Positions 7,413 to 12,849 of a stretch of 12,849 bases of DNA are shown in pieces. This stretch comes from CAVZLD01 sp964522605 (GTDB lineage Bacteria; Planctomycetota; Planctomycetia; Pirellulales; Pirellulaceae). Position 1 is the stretch's first letter. The number at the start of each line of letters is the position of its first letter. Where the stretch lies: positions 1-12,849 of the forward strand of contig CAZFWV010000196.1 of NCBI GenBank assembly GCA_964522605.1, given 5' to 3'. The position numbers were made by a program, and so were the translations under genes. The notes beneath the pieces were generated by a model that was given only the letters and a program-made list of their open reading frames with translations, searched no databases and had not been told where the DNA came from.

Positions 7413-7757
7413 TCAGTAACGCGGTAGCGAGGGATCGATTTGGACGGCCCAGGCGTCGATCCCGCCCCGCATGTACTGCACGCGGGAAAACCCCTTCGTT
7501 CGCAGCCAGTCACACACCATCGCGCTCCGCCGATCGTGGTGGCAGTAGACGACGATGTGCCGCTGTCGCTCCGCCGCCAACTCCGTCACGCGGTGCTCCA
7601 AATCGTCGATCGGGATCCATTTCGCTCCGTCGATGCGCACCAGCGCGTGCTCCTCCGGTGTCCGACAATCCAACAACAGAAGATCGGCTGGCTGATCCAT
7701 CAGTTGCCGCACTTGCTGCACATCGATCGCAGCCGGTAGTTCGGCGGACGCATTCAT
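7413..7757 (-). CDS. Single-domain rhodanese-like sulfurtransferase
   Basis: Predicted 114-aa cytoplasmic protein made of one rhodanese domain, the usual length for a stand-alone member. The N-terminal substrate-domain motif LLDCRTPEEH (28-37) matches the usual D-V/C-R-x-P-x-E pattern. The active-site loop starts at C72 in YCHHDRRSAM, the CHH-x-x-RS variant seen in many bacterial rhodaneses, and the C-terminal GGIDAW (98-103) is also typical. C72 would carry a persulfide for sulfur transfer; the acceptor is unknown. The ATG at 7757 is chosen because the upstream in-frame ATG at 7847 would put a strong terminator hairpin (7788-7823) inside the coding region, and the extra 30 residues lie outside the domain. 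There is no strong ribosome binding site. Confidence 0.88.
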   Translation of the reverse strand: MNASAELPAAIDVQQVRQLMDQPADLLLLDCRTPEEHALVRIDGAKWIPIDDLEHRVTELAAERQRHIVVYCHHDRRSAMVCDWLRTKGFSRVQYMRGGIDAWAVQIDPSLPRY

Positions 7758-7787
7758 CGGAACGAAGACCCGTTGCCATGAGGAGAG

Positions 7788-7823
7788 AAAAAAACTGCTG
7801 CGTTCCTCGGCAGAACGCAGCAG
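7788..7823 (-). terminator. Strong intrinsic terminator of the DUF1559 gene
   Basis: Read on the minus strand, an 11-bp perfect stem CTGCTGCGTTC/GAACGCAGCAG (7813-7823 with 7795-7805) with a 7-nt loop is followed at once by seven T residues (7788-7794). It begins 78 nt after the DUF1559 stop codon and ends 30 nt before the chosen rhodanese start, so it separates the two genes. Confidence 0.9.
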
Positions 7824-7901
7824 TCGATTCAGCAATCCGCAGCCCACGATTCATCGGGCCCAACGCAGTGGGACAACCCGAACGCTACGCAGATCGTGAG
7901 A

Positions 7902-9047
7902 CTAATTTTCGGCGATGGACTCACCACCGGCACGCGTGCACATCCGGTAGTACACGGTCGCGTCGGTTGTATCGGGCAGTGCCTGCGTGTGACCGTCGGC
8001 AAAGCTATGAACAACCACGCCACCGCTGTGGTCACTACTCGGACCCCAATCCCGTTCGTTGCCCGTCATGCCCGTCGCATAGAACGGCAACACGTCATTC
8101 GGGCCCGGAACAATGGGACGGCCAAAGTTGAGGGCCGGCTGGCTGGCCCAAACCGCATCCTGGCTGCCCCCCGAAGCGGTCGCGATCCCGTTATACCCGT
8201 CCGGCTTCAGTTCGATGGTCGGCGGATAATCCGGCTTGAACCCAACGCACCATGCCGACTGACCCGAAAGCCACGAGTTGTAGACTTCCGACTTCGTCTC
8301 GGAAATGAGGATCGTCTTCGAGGTTCCGTCCGTCAATTCACGAATCTTCAGGCCCTTAAAGCCCGTATCATTCAGCTTCGAAATCAGCACGCCACCGAGC
8401 GTTGGCTCGTGGTCATTACATTCCCTACTGACGGGCACACCGTAGGTCGCAGCCGCCACGGCCACATAGTTGCCGCCGGCGACTTCCACATCGTTTGGCA
8501 AATCGTAGTTATCCGGATCCAACGAAATGTCTTCACCGGAGAACGACGGACACTTCAGGAAGTCGACCTGACGCGCTGCCAGGTGGGATTCCATCCCGGC
8601 CCCCAGCAACATCGTTTCGGAGAACGGCGTGACCAGAAACTGCTCACTGACGCGAACGATTTGCTGGTAAAGTACATCTTCTTCCATGAAGGGCAGAATC
8701 TGCACAATCCAACTGTAGCCGTCATTGCTCCAGTAGTAACGAACCGGATCACTGCCGGGCACGATGAACGTCTGGTTCCCGTGGTCTCCAGGCGAAACGC
8801 GTCCCAGGTTGCTCCGATTCGCACGGGTCGGCGCTGTGTTCGCCAAAGGGAAATATCCCTTCGTCGATTCATGATTGATACAGGCCAACGCAAGCTGCTT
8901 CGACGTGTTGATACAGCCGTTGCGACGAGCGGCTTCACGAGCCGCATTGATCGCGGGCAACAGCAGCAACACAAGGATGGCGATGATCGCAATCACCACC
9001 AGGAGTTCGACGAGGGTAAAACCTCGCACGCGAACACGACTTGACAT
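7902..9047 (-). CDS. DUF1559 prepilin-like protein (type II pseudopilin N-terminus)
   Basis: Predicted 381-aa protein. A type IV prepilin signal lies at the N-terminus: basic leader, cleavage site G9-F10, E14 in GFTLVELLVV, then a hydrophobic helix to about residue 31. The following AAREAARRNGCINTSKQLAL matches the start of the DUF1559 domain, a family with very many paralogues in each planctomycete genome. Near the C-terminus SDHSGGVVVHSFADG corresponds to the family's H-X9-DG motif, but the spacing here is H-X10-DG. GGAGG ends 7 nt before the ATG. A strong terminator follows, so this is a single-gene unit. The molecular role of the family is not established; an extracellular or pseudopilus-associated structural role is likely. 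A 382-aa open frame on the opposite strand is only its antisense shadow. Confidence 0.93.
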   Translation of the reverse strand: MSSRVRVRGFTLVELLVVIAIIAILVLLLLPAINAAREAARRNGCINTSKQLALACINHESTKGYFPLANTAPTRANRSNLGRVSPGDHGNQTFIVPGSDPVRYYWSNDGYSWIVQILPFMEEDVLYQQIVRVSEQFLVTPFSETMLLGAGMESHLAARQVDFLKCPSFSGEDISLDPDNYDLPNDVEVAGGNYVAVAAATYGVPVSRECNDHEPTLGGVLISKLNDTGFKGLKIRELTDGTSKTILISETKSEVYNSWLSGQSAWCVGFKPDYPPTIELKPDGYNGIATASGGSQDAVWASQPALNFGRPIVPGPNDVLPFYATGMTGNERDWGPSSDHSGGVVVHSFADGHTQALPDTTDATVYYRMCTRAGGESIAEN

Positions 9048-9308
9048 TCGAATTCCTCCCTTTACTTAGGACAGAAATAAAAAGGATAAGAAATACAATA
9101 ACACGGTACACGCCCGAGGCATTCGCTGTGGGCAGAAGCCGAGAAACACCCCGGCGAGGCTAAACCGATACCGCTACACCAACTGACTGATTTAAGCCGG
9201 AAATTCGTCTGCCGTCAAGACTTTGGGCGTTTACGAGCCGCTCGAATCGAGCTAACTTCGGCATGGGAAAAGATTTCCTGCGAATGACCCCCTACCGAGG
9301 GCCTTGAC
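9048..9308. other. Divergent intergenic region between DUF1559 and CCA enzyme genes
   Basis: This 261-nt gap must hold the promoters of both divergent genes. Near the DUF1559 gene it is A/T-rich (about 9061-9106). Farther out, 9138-9155 forms a 6-bp stem (GCCGAG/CCCGGC, one wobble on the minus transcript), and 9240-9252 holds GCTCG-AAT-CGAGC. These could be 5' leader structures or operator sites. I could not identify a convincing -35/-10 pair on either strand. Confidence 0.4.
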
Positions 9309-10688
9309 GTGGGCAATCCCACTGCGGGGTGGACCGAGCCAACCGTGGTGTCCCGGATTCACCCACGCCGCGAGGCCGATCGCCAGGAAAGCGCACCGGT
9401 GTCTGAACCAATCGACGTCAACGCCGCCCGACAGTTCGCCTTAAGCGTCGTGCGGAAACTGCGCGAGGACGGATTTCAAGCCTTTTGGGCCGGGGGGTGC
9501 GTCCGCGATCATCTCCGGGGGGAGAGGCCCAAAGACTACGATGTCGCGACGGATGCACGGCCCGACGAGATTCGAGACGTCTTCGGCAGGCGACGAACCC
9601 GCTTCATCGGCGCCGCTTTCGGTGTCGTGTCGGTGATTGGACCGCGCCGAGCGGGCCATATCGAAGTGGCGACCTTCCGACGCGACGAGGGATACAGCGA
9701 CGGAAGACATCCCGACCGAGTGGCCTATAGCACGGCGGAAGAAGATGCCCGGCGACGCGACTTTACGATCAACGGCTTGTTCTTCGATCCACTGAGCCTG
9801 GAAGTGATCGATTATGTTGACGGACAAGCAGACATCGCTGCCGGCATCATCCGCTGTATCGGTCCTCCACCGGATCGATTCGCCGAAGATAAACTCCGGA
9901 TGCTCCGTGCCGTCCGATTCGCCACCACACTGGACTACGAAGTCGATCCACAGACGCTAACCGCGATTCAGGATCAGGCCGATGAAATCGCCTGCGTCAG
10001 CGCGGAACGGATCGCAGCCGAAATGCGACAGATTCTCAGCGTTCCCAATCGGCAAGTCGGATTGGAGCTGCTACGCGTATCGGGGCTCTGGCGCGTGGTG
10101 CTGCCCGAATATGCCGACCTGCTCGAGCCGGACCGAACCGAACGCTGGGAACAACTGGAGTCGATTCTCGGTCATCTGCAGACTGATCAGTTTCCCACTG
10201 CGCTGGCCGCCACACTCTGGCCGCTCGATCAGATGGCGCAGACCGACACGGCAACACTCGTTCAGCGCCTCGCTCACCGCTGGAGACTGTCAAGACAGGA
10301 ACAATCCAACACGGAATGGTTGCTCAAGCAGGCGACGATCGCCTGTCATGCTCGACAGGTGCCCTGGCCGCAACTGCAACGCGTGCTGATCCATGACTTG
10401 GCGGTGGATCTGCTGGCCCTGACCCGTGCCATCACGCAGGCAACTGAAGGCACCGATCACGATTTCCTCTATTGTCAACAGCGGCTCCAACAGCCCGCCG
10501 AGGATCTAAATCCGCCTCCCCTGGTTAACGGGAATGATCTTCGAGATCTAGGAATCCCGACCGGTCCCCATTTCAGTTCCCTGCTCAACGCAGTGCGGGA
10601 TGCGCAGCTGGAAGGGAGTATCCGCACCCGAGAGGAAGCACTGGATTGGGCCGACCAACGTTGGAAACAAATGTGCCCCCACGAGTAA
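9309..10688 (+). CDS. CCA-adding enzyme / poly(A) polymerase family nucleotidyltransferase
   Basis: Predicted 459-aa class II nucleotidyltransferase that adds CCA, or A tails, to RNA 3' ends using CTP and ATP. The head domain has GGCVRD (62-67), the two metal-binding aspartates in KDYDVAT (D76, D78), the RRDFTINGL motif (149-157) and RMLRAVRFA (197-205). ERIAAEM then marks the start of the helical RNA-binding body. Length fits the family. The GTG at 9309 follows GAGGG by 7 nt. A second in-frame GTG at 9399, with AGGA 10 nt upstream, would remove about 30 non-conserved residues and is nearly as plausible. Separating CCA-adding from poly(A)-adding activity needs the residues that template the nucleotide, which I cannot settle by eye. 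The nearby tRNA-Leu lacks a complete encoded CCA, in keeping with a need for this activity. Confidence 0.92.
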   Translation: MGNPTAGWTEPTVVSRIHPRREADRQESAPVSEPIDVNAARQFALSVVRKLREDGFQAFWAGGCVRDHLRGERPKDYDVATDARPDEIRDVFGRRRTRFIGAAFGVVSVIGPRRAGHIEVATFRRDEGYSDGRHPDRVAYSTAEEDARRRDFTINGLFFDPLSLEVIDYVDGQADIAAGIIRCIGPPPDRFAEDKLRMLRAVRFATTLDYEVDPQTLTAIQDQADEIACVSAERIAAEMRQILSVPNRQVGLELLRVSGLWRVVLPEYADLLEPDRTERWEQLESILGHLQTDQFPTALAATLWPLDQMAQTDTATLVQRLAHRWRLSRQEQSNTEWLLKQATIACHARQVPWPQLQRVLIHDLAVDLLALTRAITQATEGTDHDFLYCQQRLQQPAEDLNPPPLVNGNDLRDLGIPTGPHFSSLLNAVRDAQLEGSIRTREEALDWADQRWKQMCPHE

Positions 10689-10710
10689 TCCCCCTCGCTG
10701 CAAAAGTTCC

Positions 10711-10762
10711 TTCGTAGGACGGATTGGCTTCTTTCGTAGGACGGATTGCCAATCCGTCCCAC
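10711..10762. repeat. Dispersed-type repeat with two direct copies and an inverted arm
   Basis: TTCGTAGGACGGATTG occurs at 10711-10726 and again at 10733-10748, 22 nt apart start to start. The second copy is followed by a near-perfect inverted arm: 10736-10748 and 10750-10762 match at 12 of 13 positions around a single C. From memory, similar GGACGGATT...AATCCGTCC sequences recur between genes in planctomycetes and give spurious short translations. There is no T-tract, so it is not an obvious terminator for the CCA enzyme gene. Confidence 0.7.
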
Positions 10763-10844
10763 AGGCAAGGGAGGAGTCGCCTGCCTCGGTCCGAGTGTCG
10801 TATTCACCGGCGTGGGAAAGAGCTAGGATGATATCCACGTGACT

Positions 10845-10989
10845 ATTCGTTTAACCCGTAGCCGCCAGGCGAGGTCTGCCCGTGGCTAAGCTTCCATTTC
10901 GCCTTAGACAAGTGAAATGCGCGCTACCGCACGCGGGGCGTTGCCCACGCGGTTAAACGAACCTCACCGCGGCTACGGGTTTAGCGAAT
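10845..10989. repeat. 145-bp element bounded by 21-nt inverted repeats
   Basis: The ends 10845-10865 and 10969-10989 are inverted copies matching at 19 of 21 positions. Inside, GGTTAAACGAA (10951-10961) is a second perfect complement to 10846-10856 in the left arm, and 10932-10951 folds into a GC hairpin (GGGC-GTT-GCCC extended by CGCG/CGCG with one bulge). No reading frame is supported. It may be a MITE-like or REP-like element or encode a structured RNA. Together with the preceding repeat it accounts for most of the gene-free stretch 10689-11068; the rest shows nothing definable. Confidence 0.6.
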
Positions 10990-11068
10990 GTTTACATATC
11001 CACAGGACCCCTTGGGTTGGTATAACTCGAATCCCTTGATTGTCGCGTAAATTGAAGGAATCCTCACT

Positions 11069-11593
11069 ATGGCCTTAGAGCTGGTTCTGCGTTGGGCGCA
11101 CATTCTGTCCGCGATCATTCTTGTCGGCGGCACGGTCTTCCTGCGATTCGTTCTGTTGCCTTCGCTCAGTAGCCTGCCGAGTCAGGTCCGCCCTTCGTTC
11201 CTCTCGGCATGGCGCCCGCCCTGGGCCAAACTGGTCATGATCACCAGCGGCCTGCTGTTGGCAACCGGCCTGATTAACGCGGTCCGCATCATTCTGCGCT
11301 ACGATTTCGACGGGGGAGTCTACCACGGACTAGTCGCGGCAAAGCTGTTGCTGGCACTCGGAATGTTCTGGATCTCGTCCGTCTTGGCCGGGCGCAGCCC
11401 GATGGCGGAACGCTTCCGGGAGAAGATGAATTTCTGGTTGACGGTGAACGTGGTTCTGGCCGTTCTGCTGGTCTGTCTGGCGGGCTATATGAAGTTAACT
11501 CCTCGCGAGCTGAAGCCAGCGGCGCCGGCCACCTCGCTGCTGGAGCTGCACGAGGTACGCGGAATCTCCGCTGCGGGAAACACCGATGGATAA
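11069..11593 (+). CDS. Four-helix integral membrane protein, CopD/DUF2269-like
   Basis: Predicted 174-aa inner-membrane protein with four hydrophobic helices at about residues 8-31, 53-75, 86-107 and 121-141, and a soluble C-terminal tail of about 30 residues. The first helix (RWAHILSAIILVGGTVFLRF) follows the L-H-I-x-S-A...VGG pattern of CopD/DUF2269-type proteins, and H86 at the start of helix 3 is a second candidate functional histidine. A role in copper or heme handling would be an extrapolation from distant relatives. AAGGA lies 9 nt before the ATG. The stop overlaps the start of the following 55-aa gene by 8 nt, so the two are probably translated from one message. Confidence 0.85.
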   Translation: MALELVLRWAHILSAIILVGGTVFLRFVLLPSLSSLPSQVRPSFLSAWRPPWAKLVMITSGLLLATGLINAVRIILRYDFDGGVYHGLVAAKLLLALGMFWISSVLAGRSPMAERFREKMNFWLTVNVVLAVLLVCLAGYMKLTPRELKPAAPATSLLELHEVRGISAAGNTDG

Positions 11594-11753
11594 GAAGATT
11601 AAGAAGAAGTTGGAAGTGCTCAGACAGCGATTGCACAAGCTGCAACAACAACTGTCGGGAGCGCGCCAGCAACCGGATGAAGCCGGCGAGGTCGAACGCC
11701 TGGAGCGCGAGATCGCGGCGGTAGAAGCGGAAATCCAGAAGCTGAAAGAGTGA
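11586..11753 (+). CDS. Small coiled-coil protein (55 aa), conserved-hypothetical type
   Basis: The frame starts at an ATG that overlaps the end of the membrane protein gene by 8 nt and runs 55 codons to TGA. The product begins MDKKIKKKLEVLRQRL and consists of two heptad-rich Lys/Glu/Leu/Gln helices separated by SGARQQPDEAGE, ending EIQKLKE. This predicts a soluble helical-hairpin coiled coil with no membrane segment. From memory, very similar short proteins are widespread in planctomycetes, without known function. Supporting it as a gene: the overlap typical of translational coupling, the clean amphipathic pattern, and the absence of rare codon runs. Its stop is only 4 nt from the stop of the convergent gene. 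Confidence 0.8.
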   Translation: MDKKIKKKLEVLRQRLHKLQQQLSGARQQPDEAGEVERLEREIAAVEAEIQKLKE

Positions 11754-11757
11754 CGTA

Positions 11758-12849
11758 TCACTCGCGCGGATCGATCTCCGCAAAGCGCATCGACGCCTCG
11801 ACGAAGGCGACATCATCCATGCCGTCGCCATCGAAATCGCCGACCACCAGATGCTCACTGCGGCGAGGCAACTGACGTCTCTGGTCCGCTTCGTCGATGC
11901 GGAAGTTACGATTTGAATCGATAATCAACTCGCTTCCGCGGTAGACGGCAATTTCATCGATTCCATCGCCGTTGAAGTCGCCGACGACGGGCAGATCCCC
12001 TCCCCGACCAAAATCGGCCTCGAGATCCTCGTCTTCGACGAATCGTCCGTCGCCATTCCGATCCAAGTACCACCACCCGTTGTGGAAGATACCAATCGTA
12101 CTGATGCCATCGCCGTTCCAGTCGCCCGTGACGGGCCGGTCCGCACCCTGGCCGAAGTGGAACACATGGTCGATCAGATCCGCGCGGGCTGGCTGATCGG
12201 CCCCGCGTTGAAGCGTGCGGCGCTCGTGCGGAGCATCTGGTGGGGAAGGCGGTACGTTCTTCGCTACACCGCGCTGTTCGTTTTCGCGATCGGGCAATCC
12301 GGGTTCCCGCGCAACGGCGCGCGGATCTCCAGGCCAGGACAGGCCAAAGATTCCAATATCGTCCTTGCCGTCTCCATCCCAGTCTCCCACCACCGGCTGA
12401 TCGAGCTTGTGGCCCAACTTGGCCCATAGATCATCCTCATCCCAGACGCCGTTGCCATTCAGGTCAACGAACCATTGCCCCTCGAAGAAGACACCGATTT
12501 CCGCGAGTCCGTCACCATTGAAATCGCCCGCGATGGGAATCCCGTCCGACATCCCGAATCGTTCCACGGCGCGCGGAACACCATTGACGAGAAACGTCCA
12601 ATGCAGTTGCCCCATCGACTCGTCCTGCCACGACACAAAGAACGTCTGCTGGGCATTGAACCAGATGGGCCCCCGCGCCGTCGCCGGCACGCCATCGCCG
12701 CGCGGTTGACCGCCGTCCACGACACTCAGGTGCCACGTTTTTCCCCACGCTCCATTGACGTGACCGTACGGCTTGATCGCATACGGCAGCGGCTCGAGCG
12801 GCTGGCCGAAGCGCAGGGGAATCGGCGGCAACTCGGTCTGCAGCGGTGG
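11758..12849 (-). CDS. C-terminal part of an extracellular FG-GAP/EF-hand-like repeat protein (5' end outside the window)
   Basis: The frame is open to the right edge, giving at least 363 residues. The apparent TTG start at 12831 is only the first start-like codon in the window. Five units carry the calcium-loop-like core GD(F/W)(N/D)GDG followed by I-G-I-F or equivalents, at visible residues 108-114, 155-161, 242-248, 290-296 and 337-343. Additional Asp/Asn-rich loops such as DLNGNGVWDEDD and DRNGDGRFVEDED lie between them. Such units resemble FG-GAP/VCBS beta-propeller blades with EF-hand-like Ca2+ sites in secreted planctomycete proteins. A Pro/Arg/Glu-rich insert of about 55 residues (about 173-230) separates units two and three. 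The protein is probably secreted; its N-terminal domains and signal peptide are not visible. Confidence 0.85.
   Translation of the reverse strand, partial: PPLQTELPPIPLRFGQPLEPLPYAIKPYGHVNGAWGKTWHLSVVDGGQPRGDGVPATARGPIWFNAQQTFFVSWQDESMGQLHWTFLVNGVPRAVERFGMSDGIPIAGDFNGDGLAEIGVFFEGQWFVDLNGNGVWDEDDLWAKLGHKLDQPVVGDWDGDGKDDIGIFGLSWPGDPRAVAREPGLPDRENEQRGVAKNVPPSPPDAPHERRTLQRGADQPARADLIDHVFHFGQGADRPVTGDWNGDGISTIGIFHNGWWYLDRNGDGRFVEDEDLEADFGRGGDLPVVGDFNGDGIDEIAVYRGSELIIDSNRNFRIDEADQRRQLPRRSEHLVVGDFDGDGMDDVAFVEASMRFAEIDPRE

Noticed and set aside
7758..7847. N-terminal extension of the rhodanese gene to the ATG at 7847
   Set aside because: It would run through a strong intrinsic terminator hairpin and adds sequence outside the rhodanese domain.
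7896..9044. A 382-aa open frame on the plus strand
   Set aside because: It is exactly antisense to the DUF1559 gene, has a basic, low-complexity composition rich in Arg and His, and shows no recognisable domain; the minus-strand frame has a clear prepilin signal and family motifs.
9139..9205. A degenerate tRNA on the minus strand
   Set aside because: Only a D-arm-like stretch is visible; I could not build an acceptor stem, anticodon arm or T arm around it.
10736..10762. Intrinsic terminator after the CCA enzyme gene
   Set aside because: The inverted repeat has a one-nucleotide centre and no T-tract on either side, so it looks like a dispersed repeat rather than a terminator.
10540..10842. 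Short open frames on both strands over the GGACGGATT repeat
   Set aside because: Their translations (GRIGNPS, TDWQSV types) come from the repeat itself, and no ribosome binding site or domain supports them.
10991..11026. Promoter for the membrane protein gene (TTTACA at 10991, TATAAC at 11021)
   Set aside because: The spacing between the boxes is 24 nt, too long for a sigma70-type promoter, and no better -35 box fits TATAAC.
1..12849. CRISPR array, phage genes, toxin-antitoxin pair or biosynthetic cluster
   Set aside because: No regularly spaced repeats, integrase, phage structural genes, antitoxin-like pairs or clustered biosynthetic enzymes are visible.

Overview
The window looks like chromosomal DNA of a planctomycete (phylum Planctomycetota, probably near Pirellulales). 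No 16S gene is present, so this rests on gene content: a Ser/Thr kinase fused to a very long WD40 array, a DUF1559 prepilin-like protein (a family greatly expanded in this phylum), a PEP-CTERM sorted exoprotein, an FG-GAP/EF-hand type repeat protein, and several GC-rich intergenic inverted repeats. Genes are mostly single units on both strands, with wide repeat-bearing gaps between them.

Layout, left to right. 1-109: short GC-rich repeat and a 14-nt tandem repeat. 110-4483 (+): 1457-aa membrane-anchored kinase with two N-terminal cysteine-rich modules and about 21 WD40 repeats. 4484-4912: gene-free, with two long hairpin-forming repeats; the first resembles a MITE with CTAG flanks. 4913-6259 (+): PLP-dependent decarboxylase of the histidine/serine decarboxylase type, carrying a Tat signal and a lipobox, followed by a small terminator. 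6456-7139 (+): PEP-CTERM protein. 7238-9047 (-): three minus-strand units read from right to left, a DUF1559 protein with a strong terminator, a single-domain rhodanese, and tRNA-Leu(CAG) with its own likely promoter. 9048-9308: divergent intergenic region. 9309-10688 (+): CCA-adding enzyme/poly(A) polymerase family protein. 10689-11068: gene-free, with two further repeat types. 11069-11753 (+): four-helix membrane protein overlapping a 55-aa coiled-coil protein. 11758-12849 (-): C-terminal part of a large extracellular repeat protein that runs off the right edge.

Functional links are modest. The tRNA-Leu gene does not encode its full CCA end, which fits the nearby CCA-adding enzyme. The membrane protein and the 55-aa protein form a tight two-gene unit. 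Four products (decarboxylase, PEP-CTERM protein, DUF1559 protein, EF-hand repeat protein) carry or imply export signals, so much of the window serves the cell envelope. I see no phage, CRISPR, toxin-antitoxin or defence cassette. The most unusual items are the apparently exported decarboxylase, the kinase architecture whose WD40 count equals three seven-bladed propellers, and the density of distinct intergenic inverted repeats.
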